64,000 nt of DNA. Origin: Begonia masoniana. Its lineage: Eukaryota > Streptophyta > Magnoliopsida > Cucurbitales > Begoniaceae. Both the position numbers and the translations under genes were made by a program. The notes below the pieces were generated by a model, which ran no database searches, was not told the origin of the DNA, and worked only from the letters and a program-made list of their open reading frames with translations. The stretch is taken from positions 34,583,677 through 34,647,676 of the forward strand of contig CM039510.1 of NCBI GenBank assembly GCA_022432975.1, written 5' to 3'. The stretch's first letter is position 1. Every line of letters starts with the position of its first letter. Below are positions 54,274 through 64,000 of this stretch, piece by piece.

Positions 54274-55949
54274 GTAACGACGCAGTTACAGGTGAGCTAT
54301 GTGAGTCAGCCAGGACTTGGGAGCAGTCGGAGATGCACGGGGCGTGCCGGTGCAGGCAGTTGTCGGGGCGCCTCGACCATGGTCTTCGGTGATGTGGGGC
54401 TTTGTATTTTAGTAGTTTATTGTAATGTCTGTTTGTAGAAATGTTGGGAATATGTATCTCGTTTTAGTTGATGTTTTAATGGTTGTGGTATAGCTATGTG
54501 TATTTGTGGTATATAGTCATAGTTAAGGGTGATGTATCGCCCTGTACTGTGGACTTTCTTTACGTAGGGATGTTAGCATTTTAGTTTCCCTCTTTACTGC
54601 TGTTGGAGATTTCGTAGGTTGGTTAGATAGTTGGAATATTCTGGTCTGGTTGGGATTGGATTTTATGCAGGTTTTTAGCATTTTGGAGGCGCCATTTTCA
54701 GGCGTTACTTTGCCGAAATTTTCGGGAATGACGCCGTGGTGCTTAACGGTTAGAATTAAGGAAAATCAACGAGTCTAGGCAGTTAGGTATGACCTGAGAG
54801 AAAGCTTAAGGTAATTTAGTTTTAAATTCCGCTATGTCAGTTTTATTTATACCTAGGTGTTTATAAGAATTTTTGGGGTTAGAGTGAGCCAAGTAGCGCA
54901 CCGAGCCAGGGTGGGTTCGGGGGCGTTACAGACAGTCAAAATTTGGCATTTTTCTAAAAACTCAAAACATTTAAAAATTTGCAGCGGAAATCATTTGAAC
55001 CACAATGAAGTTATACGAAACTACGAAATGCTGTTGAATTGTTAAGAAACAATCGGCAATTTGAAAATCTAGTTTAAACAGCGAAATATTAGAGAAGTCG
55101 TAGAAGTCAAACACATCTGCCGATTGATAAAGTCAACGAAAGAAGCAGAAATAGAAGATAGAAGGTTTCTACCGATGACGTCAGTCAAAAGACATCAACC
55201 GATCGCAAACGACAAAATACACTCTACATCCTCCGATGACTATACGACAAAAATCTTCCTACATCTACCGATGACGTCAACACGCATCTGCTGATGAGTT
55301 TACCGAGACATCATCCGATGGACTTTGACCTACACCTTTCGATAGAACAAACCTCATGTACCGGTGACTTTACTGAGACATCATCCGATGACTATTCTTA
55401 AGGCATCTTCCGATAGAATTAACCTACATCATCCGATGACTTTTCTTAAGGCATCTTCCGATAGATAACAACACATCTTCCTCCGATAGAAAACAATAAA
55501 CTTCTACACACATCCACCGATAGCTTTTACCAAAACATCATCCGATAGATAACTTACTCGACTCCTACCGATGGACAAAACAACATGGCAGTAGTCTTTA
55601 CTATAAATTAAGAAAGTCCCGACTATCAAAAGGACTTAAGCATTTTACCAAAAACCATTCAGAGGCAGTTTAAATCATTGTATTGCTCACATTCAGTAAA
55701 AACAACATTATAAAATCCAACAGAACACTAATGTCAGGAAATCTCCAAAACTAATTCAAAAGGTTGCTACCACTACTATCATGAAAAACTCAATGTACTC
55801 AGATTGAATCATTATCAACTAGACCTTCACAACCGCTGACACCAGTTAACCCGCCTCATCAGTTTACCAGACCGGAGCATGAATGTACCCCTCCAACCAC
55901 ATCTACTCATCTGTGCACACGGGAAATTCACCTGCAGTAATCTCTTCAC

Positions 55950-56706
55950 CTACATCACAAAACTCATCTATTAGCCTAATGCTAAGCAAGTAAAGCAAGA
56001 AATGAAATGTGTACTGAAATGTAAATCCTAAATATGCAGTTTCTACTTTCATTCCTCAGTTATGTTGCATTCGTTCACTGGTCTGATGATCCCTGATACA
56101 ATGGGAGGTGGATCAGTTTTCCCAGGGTATGAATCCATATATTCAATTAAGGGGCGGATTAATTCCCTTAACAGCTGATTTGATCCCTGATACAATGGGA
56201 GGTGGATCAATTTTCCCAAGGTATGAATCCGTATGTTCGATTAAGGGGCGGATTAATTCCCTTAAAAGTATACTGTTACAATCTGTTCACATCTCACCAT
56301 GCTACTCCATGTAAATTCATTTTCGTTTTCTTTCAAAATATGATGCATGGCAACTGAAAAGAAACATTCATTCATGCACACACAAATCCTACTGTTTTGT
56401 GATGTAGGCCCGAAGGCACATGCAAACTCTACTTACCTGGTCTCCTGGAAAAACTTGGTTGCAAGCTACTTCGGGTATTACTCAAACCTAAAACCATAGA
56501 CAGAGCATACATTAAATTTCCTCTAATCTTCATTCTAAACCACTAGAAATCTAAGGGAGACTGTTTTGGGAACTCTAGTCATTGTGCATTCCCGATTTCA
56601 ACTTAAACCGAAACCACCACTCGCTTATCGCCTTCTCAAAACCTCATTTACCATCCCTCCTACCAACGATAGATACAATGTAACAAGAAATAGAAGCAAA
56701 ACTCAC
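55950..56706 (-). promoter_or_regulatory. Two-intron LTR leader cassette (solo LTR 52106-56976)
   Basis: Intron 1 56706-56488, microexon 56487-56437, intron 2 56436-55950. Confidence 0.6.
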
Positions 56707-57079
56707 CAAGTTCGGAGGAAATCGCTGGAGGAAGTCGAAGGGGGTCTCCTATCGCGCTCAGCTAAGCTGAGGAGCTGAGAATGGAGAGGAAATGAAATAA
56801 ACAGTGGCGGCTACTTCATTAATAGTTTCCTTAAATACGTTATCCACCTTTGAATTTCTAATTACTCTTATGCCCTTGCCTAGTCATCCACTAACCCTAC
56901 ATTTAATATTGCCATATAAATTGTGCCATTAGTTTAAAAGGAATAGAGAAACGGTTTGATAGAACTGGGTATTACACGGGTTAAGCATCGACTGCGCCAG
57001 CACACCCCGCGAGCCATCCTCCGCCAACTGCATCACTCCTCGGGTGGAGGGATCTCGTCCTCACCTAAGTCAAGATCAC

Positions 57080-58078
57080 CTACACCATACAGACAATCTA
57101 TGAGATAAAAATCTCAGCAAGCTTCGTAAATGTAAATGCATGCTGTGCATATGAGTTCGTAAATCATGCAACATTTTTTTATCTTTACATAGGTTGTCAT
57201 CGAGATCTTGACCCCCTAAATGGAGAGGGCATATCCTTTCCACCTAGAGGAGGGGGGTACATGCTTGCAACACGCACAGCCATGCCTGAGCCCCACCTCG
57301 CATGACCATAAACATACATCAATTCATATTAGATGTGGTATTGTGATAGACCCATAATCGATCCATACAATAGATCAATAGCCCCCTTTCAGGCCACATC
57401 GCCATTTTCTTTAAAACATAGTGCGAAAATTCATTTTCATGCTCCTTTAAAATACGTGATGCTTGAACATATAGCATAATTAAACATGTATCATACGTAC
57501 CATCAAAACAATAAAAGCAATTAAAGACATAACCTATAAATGACTAAACCTAACTACCCAACCAAAGCAATTTAAACAAACACGTCACCAAAACTCCTCG
57601 AGACGACATCGACGTACGGTGTAGGCTTATCAGCCAGAGTAAGTCATGAGAACTTACCTCGTGTCTGTTGAAATCCAAGCTCCGTCCACGAGCGTTCACC
57701 TAAGGCAATTTCACAATATTGTTGTTAAACGAGTTTAAACTATTAAACGTCCAAATTTAACGAAACATTAACTAAGAAAATTTCCTAAAGCCTTAATTTG
57801 GTTCATTGAAGCATTTTATCGAGCAATTCACGCTCGCGAATTTACAAAACTCCATTAATGGAGATTTCTCAAACCTCAAAATCCAGTTTTCCAACCTAAA
57901 CACCGCATACACTCTAAACTTCATCCATTAACGTTTAATACGTCAATATATCCACAACTACGATAAACCTATCAATTTCGAACCCTAAATCACGTTTTTA
58001 ACGAAAGCCTAAACGAACCCTAATCGTTTAAACTCCGTAAAAACTGAAAAAAACTTTGCTAAACCCTTAGAATCGTAC
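57080..58078 (-). promoter_or_regulatory. Two-intron LTR leader cassette (solo LTR 51182-58637)
   Basis: Intron 1 58078-57700, microexon 57699-57658, intron 2 57657-57080. The hairpin uses different bases (GGCT/AGCC) in the same place and is also followed by CCTACA. Confidence 0.58.
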
Positions 58079-58642
58079 CTAGGGTCAGGATTGGGGAAGA
58101 AATCGCGAAGAAAACGAGTCGAACGGAGGAGCTCGTTCGTCAGAAATGGAGAACGTCGTGCGTGAGGGAGAAATCACCAAAGGAAATTGCAGAGGGGGCT
58201 TCGCGTGGAAATGGTGAAGGAAGAAGAAGGTTTTTGGTTTTAATTAAAATTTTACTTTGCAAATTACCATTTTGCCCTTCCTTTGATTTTCTATTTGTTT
58301 CGTCCTTCGTTTAGTTAATTAGCTAACCATTCGGCTTCTCCAAATTTTCTTAATCCGCCAATAAATCCAACTTATTACTAGGGTTCAATTAAAACTGTCC
58401 GTTCGCAATTCGGACCTCGTTTACTATTTTTACTAAAGTATCCTTTATATTATGATAAACACAATTTTCGTAAAATTAGCGTTACGACTCCTAAAATTCT
58501 CGAAATTTTCTTAAAATTCTTATAAATTATTAGGATCGTAATAACGCTTTCTTTTTGCAAAACCGACTTGATTCGACATATTTACAAAAATGTCATTTAC
58601 ATTATAATATTAGTATTCCATACAGCCGGGTATTACAGTGTT

Positions 58643-59530
58643 TGTAGCTCAACACTCTTGACACAGCTTCCAATAGGATGTAGATTCAATATTTTTACCT
58701 GGAGAATTGCAAGAAGAGGTAGATCAATCTTCTGTCGAGGTGAAGTTGTGTAATGAGTTTAGTTTATAAACGTTAAAAAAAGAAAAAAAAAATAAAAAAA
58801 AATAATAATTATATGGACTAAAACAAACTCCAAGAACTTGGTATACTCGTATAAATGCTTCTTTTTTAAGAAAATGTTGTCGAAAGTGTCCATATGACCA
58901 GTAGAAAAGTTGTTGAACATGGAAGAAAAATGCTAATGATCTGTTTATATGTAGATGATTTGATCTATTTAAGAAATGACAAGACTATGTTTGAAAGTTT
59001 AAGCAATCCATAAAGTTGGAGTTTGATTGATTAATCTTGGGCTAATAATGCATTATTTTCTTGACATAGACTGCTGCATGAATATTTAGATAAATTTGAA
59101 ATGAAAAAGTGCAACTCTGTCACTACTCCAGCAAAAAAAGTTCCAGGCTTGTGAAAAATCCAGGAAGGAAAGTTAATAGCACTCTTTACAAGCAAATAGT
59201 TGGAAGCTTGATGTACTTAACAACAACCAGGCCTGATGTAATGCAAGCAGTAAGACTGATTAGAAGCTATATTGAGAGTCCAAAAAAAAAATTGTTGAAA
59301 AGCTTCAGGTTAATCAACTAGGTTCTGCTCAAACTTTTGGTGAAAATAGTTCAACCATGGGAGATGCAAGCACATAGATGTGAGATACCATTTCTCGCAT
59401 CATCTTACAAAAGATGGAATTATCGATCTCATTTATCGTAGAAGTTAAGATCACGTCACCGATATTTTTTCCAAACCTCTCAAATTTGCAAGTTTTTTGA
59501 AGCTGGGGAAGATTCAATTTGAAGATTGAT
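58643..59530 (+). pseudogene. Ty1-copia RT C-terminus and RNaseH (copia-3)
   Basis: Resumes the RT of 50793-51181. Plus-strand motifs in shifting frames: LICLYVDDLIYLRND-like sequence around 58937-58980 (catalytic YVDD), SSRLVKNPGRKVNSTLYKQI and VGSLMYLTTTRPDVMQAV (frame 59109-59321). A deletion joins YIESPKK to a late RNaseH part MGDASTIDVRYHFL-like around 59358-59400 and DIFSKPLKF-like around 59460-59485. Many stops. Not functional. Confidence 0.85.
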
Positions 59531-59581
59531 TATGCATTTGTTTAACTCAATATTTGCAAATGGTCAGTTTAAGAAAGGGTT

Positions 59582-60050
59582 TGTTGGTTATTTGATCCAA
59601 TCATTTAGGAGTTTGATTTTCATTTATTATTCTCCATGAGTTTTCCTTTATTTCTAGCATGTAGTTGCTTTAAGTAGTTGTTAATTTCTTACTCATTAAT
59701 TTGTTATCATTTTGTGTGGAGTCATTCAGTGCTTTCAATACAATATTGTCTGCTTTTGGGTCGAAATCCGTACAGTTTTGTTATTAAGATTAGCCCATAT
59801 CGCGTTGTCTTAAGTAGGGAGGAGAACTCTATTTATAAGCAACTCAATTTACATTTTATCAAGCGATGTGAGGATTGTGCACCCACTGTTATAAACTGGG
59901 CCTTGAAAATCAACAAAATTTCTAGTCATCGTTGTCTTCACCGGGCGACAGGCTACCACATTTTGCATCTTTGGAAGGCTAGTTTTACTTTATTCGTCTT
60001 GTCTAATTATGCAAGTCTCTTAAGAGGTGAACTAGAGTTTGAGACGTCAT
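59582..60050 (+). other. Possible 3' LTR of copia-3 or intergenic sequence
   Basis: TGTTGGTTATTTGATCC follows a purine tract AAGAAAGGG, as at a copia 3' LTR start. No partner LTR is present and the end cannot be fixed. It contains a CCCATATCG motif 35 bases before CTATTTATAAGC (about 59788-59836), which resembles the USE and TATA of plant snRNA genes, but no snRNA follows. The right edge overlaps the likely 3' UTR of the WAT1-related gene. Confidence 0.35.
59989..59994 (-). terminator. Candidate polyadenylation signal of WAT1-related gene
   Basis: AATAAA on minus, 154 bases after the stop codon at 60148. Nothing else marks the transcript end. Confidence 0.4.
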
Positions 60051-60147
60051 AATACGAAGGGATATATGAGCAGATCATTGCGTCCAGAAAATCTAATTTA
60101 TCTGAGCATTGACGACAAAACACAAGCCTTAGTAAAAGTAGGGTGAG

Positions 60148-63100
60148 CTAGACGCGATCCACCGCCTTTGATTCTGCATGATTTTCCTCCTCATTTTCTG
60201 CTGCAGCTTCAACGCTCGGCTCCTTGCTTTTCGCCCACAACACACTGTAAAGGCTCACCACCAACACAACTCCCCCTAAAACACTGCATTCATTCAACAA
60301 ATTTCAATTTACGACCAAACCCAGGTCCATGTCTACTCATTCAACGCTTGTTTTGAAAGAAAATGCAGAATGATTGGTGAAGTGGAAATAATGTAATCAC
60401 CTTCCCAGGCTAATGCTCTCCTTCAAAAGGAGTAAAGAGCCAGCCGTGGTGACGACCAAATTCATTGGCGTTGACATAGCTAGGAAAACAGGGCCATTCT
60501 TTTTCATCACCCAGCTTTGCAACACATTTGCGAAGAATGTCACGAAACAGCCCTGCCAAAACCTATCAACTTGTCAGCATACTATTATTACTATATCTGT
60601 TAATTAATCTTAATTAGTTTTTTAATCAGTTTTTTCCACTTAGTATATATATGGGTAAATTGTACATGTAATGAGATACTTTTCAACAGTAAAGAATACA
60701 GAATAAAATATTCAAAACTTCTCTCCTCTGCTTCTTCTTCTTCCTCATTCTCTTCTGCATACGTCTCACCCCTCTTTCATATTTCTCAACTTGGTATCAG
60801 AGCCTGTGACATCCCCCTCCTCCCCTCTGGACGCCTCTCTCCCACTATTTCCTCCAATGAACCAAACCTTAACCATAAATCTAGACTCCACACATTATTT
60901 AATCTGGAAAACACAAATTCTCAATATCGTCATAGCAAATGGTATTGAAAACATACTTGACGGCTCTTTTCCTGCTGCCCCTCAGTTCTTGGATTCCCTC
61001 TCCCTCCAGCTCAACCGGAATTTCATGCTTTGGCAACGCTACAATCGGCTTATTATGAGCTGGATCTTCAGCTCCCTCTCGGACACCATACTGCCACAGA
61101 TTATCAGCTTACACACAGCCAGCAAAATCTGGCTTGCTCTTGGTCAAATCTATGCATCTTCTTCACTAGCCAGGATCACGGACCTCAGAAGCCAGCTTCA
61201 TACTCTGTCGAAGGATGGCCGTTTAGCAAATATATATATCCAGAAACTTACCTCACTGTGCAATACTCTGTCGGCAATCAGCGAGCTTGTCTCTTACCGT
61301 GATCAGGTAATACATTTTCTCAACAGATTGGGGAGCGATTACAATCCGTTCGTGACTTCAATCATGAATCGTGCCGACCAACCCCCTCTGGACGAGATTT
61401 ACAGCTTGCTCCAGAGCTATGATTTTCGACTGGAAAAGCAGAACCCTACTGCTCCGTTCCCAAATAGGAGCTCCCTTCAAGCCAATACCGCCGTCTCGAG
61501 CTTCCATCGTCCTCCTCGACCGTTCAGCCACACTCAATAAAGACCTAGGTCTGCGCCCCTTTCAGCAAATTTCCAAGGCTCCTTCATGTCGGGTAATCCA
61601 CAAGTCTGGCGCTCCAATCGGCCCAATTACAACTCTCGGCCCAAGTGCCAAATCTGCAACAAGTTGGGTCATGTGGCTTCAATCTACTACCATCGGATGA
61701 ATGGATCCTACAGGCCAGCCCAAGTCCCTCATTCACACGCCTTTCAGTCACAAACCCATAACCCACCAGCCTTTCAGTCTCAACACAATCAGCAGCCCCT
61801 TCACCACTCCAACTCCAGCCAACCTCAAATCAACACAACAGGAATTTTACCCCTACCATCCCCGTCCACTGCGAACACTGCTGCTCCGTGGATGCTGAAT
61901 TCCGGCGCAACCCAGACGTCTCACCCCTCTCTCATATTTCTCAACTTAACTTAGCAAAACCTTTTCTTCTTTTCTCTCTTGGGAATATTAACAAACAGTT
62001 GGTGATCAAAATCAGAGTAAAAAAGTAAAAGTATCAGATTGCTTACACAGTAAACCACAGCAAGTAATCTAACATCGAAACCCAGTTTCCACTGAGCTGG
62101 GTCTCTTTCGATGGCAATGGCGACGACAAATGTTTGAACTGCACTTGACAAAGTTTGGAAAGAGGTGAATGCAAGCGGAAATGGATATGTTTTCAGAAAC
62201 CGCGCCTGTTTTCATGGTACAATAAACCCTCATTAGGTCTTCTGAAGGCTATAGTAGATAAACAAATAGTAAATCGTGACAGAAGAAGTCGTTAAAAAAT
62301 AAGACCAATATTGTGGTGGTATCTTCATTGTACGTTTTGCCAAGACATTGTCAAGGTTTGATGAAAAAAAAACTATGACATATTGAGATGAAATAAACAA
62401 ATTTAACGAGGCTTTAAATATCAATACTGGTTGATAGTGTGGTTAAAGTTGAGATAAATATGAGTTGAACCTGAAGAACAAGCCAGAGACCCCAAGAAAT
62501 GCTGGAGAGGAAGAGAAGGAAACAACCAAGGATCCATCTTTGGAAAGAAGTTGGAGGTCGATGATGAAGTTGTTGAGCAGAGAGGTTGCCGAATTGGAGA
62601 AAGTTAGAATGGAAGAATGGCTTCAAATGTGGGCCCCTGTAAAAAGTGAGTATCACTACTCCTGCTAAGCACAGAACAATGCCTGCTACCTTTGCCACTC
62701 CAGGAAGAGCTTTTAGATTAACCTTCTCCAATCTGCATCAAATTAATCAACAATCCAAATCATCTTTCATATCATTGTGTTCTATCTACACTGTTTATTC
62801 CATGGGCCCAAGTGTTGGCCTCTTCCAATAGTCGGACCGACCCCAACGGGGTCCAACAAGACCTTAATCAGAGATTGACCGACCTTGGTAGCTTCATGTC
62901 GGGCCCCTTGCTCATGGACCTCAAGGGTCCTTAAAAAAAACGACTTGTATGTCGGTTTAGTAAACACATGCACGGTTAAATGAACTGTTTTTGTGCGAAT
63001 TTCAAACATTGATTTAGCTTGTTTGATCATAGATCGTAATGAAGAAACTTGGAAATACCCAAATAAAAAGGCAAAGAAGAAGGTGGTAACAGGAATGCAA

Positions 63101-63586
63101 TTAAAGAAAGCAGCCCCCAAAGTTGCGGACGTAAAATCGATTGCAGCCCCGCAAGCATTTAGTGCAAAAGTATGCCTGCAGCATCGGCAAAAAACAAGTA
63201 AGAACCCTAATTACAAACGGTTATACGATCTTGCAAAGCAGTTGGCCCTTTTCTGCTTACCCAATAAAGGAAAACATTGAAATCTTGCAAAAGAACACAA
63301 AAGTAAGAGGAGATAGTCCTTTTCTGCAAACGCAAACCAAAGGACATGATCAAAGAAGTCAGAAAACTAAGAGAATCCAACTACATTACACGAAAAAACA
63401 GCATAATTATTACCTTTCATAATACAGGGTGAGGGGGATTAAGATAATGATTCCAGCAGCTTGTCTGTAGAAGACGAACACGTAAGGACTCATGCCTCCT
63501 GCAAAAGCAGCTTTGGAGAGCAGGATCATTCCAGCTACTGAAACTTGTATCAAGATCAATGCCCAGTAAGGGTTTTTTGAATTCAT
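60148..63586 (-). CDS. WAT1-related (nodulin MtN21/EamA) membrane transporter, 7 exons, intact
   Basis: Exons on minus: 63586-63414, 63323-63261, 63175-63059, 62732-62471, 62205-62047, 60552-60401 and 60283-60148. All introns are GT-AG, phases match, and the total of 1062 bp gives 353 residues, normal for this family. The start is the ATG before NSKNPYWALILIQ; the frame extends upstream only to a GTG. Landmarks: YVFVFYRQAAGIIILIPL (exon 1), FTSATLGAAFFNCIPVTTFF (3), LEKVNLKALPGVAKVAGIV (4), AIERDPAQWKLGFDVRLL (5), VMKKNGPVFLAMSTPMNLV (6), SVLGGVVLVVSLYSVLWAKS (7). Two EamA domains with about ten membrane helices are expected, and an acidic cytosolic tail. Relatives move auxin or amino acids across vacuolar or plasma membranes; the substrate here is unknown. 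Intron 5 is 1494 bp because of a copia insertion. Confidence 0.94.
60643..61943 (+). mobile_element. Truncated Ty1-copia element in intron 5
   Basis: Inserted antisense to the host gene. It comprises a short 5' LTR (about 60643-60788), the primer site TGGTATCAGAGC (60792-60803), gag and the start of protease, then a jump to the last 28 bases of the 3' LTR (61916-61943). The jump lies in ACGTCTCACCCCTCT, shared by both LTR ends. The putative target duplication is ACTTA (60638-60642, 61944-61948). The 5' LTR start (GTATATATATGGG) is not a clean TG, so that boundary is tentative. Confidence 0.75.
60856..61915 (+). pseudogene. Copia gag and protease start, Ale/Retrofit-like
   Basis: The ATG at 60856 (MNQTLTINLDSTHYLIWKTQ) opens the UBN2-type copia gag: LWQRYNRLIMSWIFSSLSDT, ALGQIYASSSLARITDLRSQ and FLNRLGSDYNPFVTSIM. 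A stop at 61540 and a frame change precede the zinc finger CQICNKLGHVASIYYH, whose third cysteine/histidine position reads Y. The protease active site reads LNSGATQ, with the catalytic D replaced by N, and is cut by the deletion. No integrase or RT. Nonfunctional. Confidence 0.85.
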
Positions 63587-64000
63587 TGTTTCGACTCTAG
63601 TTCTCGCTCTTTGGATCACTAAAAAACTGAGAGAAACCCCTCTAAATTATTTCAATAACTGGAGGAAAGATGTAGACATTGTTGTGCTTAAAAAGATCTT
63701 GTAACGTAGGCAGGAGGCATTCTAGCTGTTTTAAATGAGCATATTCGAGTAACAAGTTGGTTTTTTTAATATATTGGACTTGGTTTTGTCATCTTTACCT
63801 TTTTCATTTACTTACTTTAGTGAATTTTATCATAGTTTAAGCTTTCCAGAATATTTTATGGTCCGTGCGGTTCTTACAACCATTTCCATTATTAAATCAA
63901 GTCAGGGTTTTCAATGACCTGAACTTAGAGTTTGACTCTTAGCTGGTGTTCTTTCAAATCTTGGAAGTTATGTTTGTGCTTTAAACTCTAAATCAATAAA
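63587..64000 (-). promoter_or_regulatory. 5' UTR and promoter region of WAT1-related gene
   Basis: On minus, an AT-rich TATA-like stretch CCAATATATTAAAAAAA lies at 63761-63777, about 175-190 bases before the ATG. No repeat element is recognisable in this interval, and the transcript start cannot be placed. Confidence 0.4.

Larger units (their letters stand above)
52205..54930 (+). mobile_element. Solo LTR, family C (2726 bp)
   Basis: TGTAACACCCGGG to GGGGGCGTTACA, nested in the family D LTR. The target duplication is imperfect (TCGAC before, GACAG after, sharing GAC). The first 1.2 kb differs from family A, but the leader and the last 35 bases agree. A (TTA)9 run lies at about 52475-52501 and a GC-rich, purine-rich exon 1 at 52530-52694. 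Donor 1 GGCAG|GTGAGA at 52695, microexon 53423-53479 (57 nt), donor 2 CCAG|GTAAGT at 53480, hairpin at 53502-53511, acceptor 2 TGTAG ending 54273. Three tandem copies of a GCCTTGTCGGGATAC block lie at 53725-53935. Confidence 0.88.
52106..56976 (-). mobile_element. Solo LTR, family D, with nested LTR
   Basis: Plus ends TGTAACGCCCCGAG and GGGTATTACA, flanked by TGGGT and CGGGT (one mismatch). About 2.14 kb without the nested 52205-54930. Minus leader: donor 1 ACTTG|GTGAGT at 56706, microexon 56487-56437 (51 nt), donor 2 CCAG|GTAAGT at 56436, hairpin at 56408-56417, acceptor 2 ending 55950. About 55080-55570 is full of CATCnnCCGATGAC and CATCTTCCGATAG words, the apparent forerunners of the Tekay array unit. 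A tandem block near 56085-56230 repeats a GATCCCTGATACAATGGGAG word. Confidence 0.88.
51182..58637 (-). mobile_element. Solo LTR, family E, with two nested LTRs
   Basis: Perfect TSD GTGTT (51177-51181, 58638-58642) within copia-3 RT. On minus it starts TGTAATACCCGG and ends GGTCGTCACA. Without the nested insert it is about 2580 bp. Leader on minus: donor 1 CCTAG|GTACGA at 58078, microexon 57699-57658 (42 nt), donor 2 GAG|GTAAGT at 57657, hairpin GGCT-GATA-AGCC at 57624-57635, acceptor 2 TGTAG ending 57080. The U5-side end has a cluster of GCGATCGC/GATCGATCG words (51425-51610) and a run of 21 C (51633-51653). Confidence 0.92.

Noticed and set aside
63410..63619. Upstream start of the WAT1-related protein at 63619
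   Set aside because: The codon there is GTG, not ATG, and family members begin close to the NSKNPYWALILIQ segment; the ATG at 63586 was used.

Overview
This is a gene-poor, repeat-saturated block of a flowering-plant nuclear genome, probably a eudicot; the species cannot be told from the sequence. The evidence is the mix of plant-specific retroelements (Athila-like and Tekay/Del-type Ty3-gypsy, Ty1-copia, and a Cassandra TRIM carrying 5S rRNA sequence) and one intact host gene of the plant WAT1-related (nodulin MtN21/EamA) family. There are no bacterial-type genes, no CRISPR array and no convincing functional RNA gene.

Layout. (1) 1-26278: a non-autonomous Athila-like element on the minus strand, running off the left edge and inserted in a minus-strand copia element (26279 to about 28420). 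It is itself split by a solo LTR (3416-6846, TSD ATCTT), a tandem Cassandra TRIM (6943-8378, TSD TGTTC) and a 3.5-kb perfect-architecture palindromic retroelement (10355-25803, TSD GCTGC). Inside the left arm of that palindrome sits an almost complete Tekay/Del chromovirus (10777-22704, TSD CCAAG). (2) 28462-30226: a copia LTR plus unresolved sequence. (3) 30227-50787: a deletion-derived gypsy element with 284/278-bp LTRs (TSD GTTCT), interrupted by a pol-less Tekay-like element (32460-50307, TSD GTTAA). The 5' LTR of the latter holds a solo LTR (33607-40295, TSD TGACA) that holds another solo LTR (34491-39343, TSD TAAAC); its body holds a further solo LTR (42771-45256). (4) 50793-59530: a plus-strand copia RT/RNaseH relic split by three nested solo LTRs (51182-58637, TSD GTGTT; 52106-56976; 52205-54930). 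(5) 60148-63586: the intact seven-exon WAT1-related gene on the minus strand, with a truncated copia element in intron 5.

Main observations. All eleven large LTRs of five divergent subfamilies carry the same leader architecture: a splice donor, an intron, a microexon of 42-57 nt, a strong CAG|GTAAGT-type donor, a small covarying stem-loop followed by CCTACA or CTACA, and a TGTAG|GT acceptor, all inside the LTR. I read this as a conserved two-intron spliced leader of Tekay-type retrotransposons. In addition, one subfamily has filled its LTR with long arrays in which nearly every 48-70-bp unit carries the palindromic bZIP/CRE-like site TGACGTCA, and the arrays differ greatly in length between the two LTRs of one element. 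These functional readings are inference from sequence; the structures, boundaries and target-site duplications are read directly.
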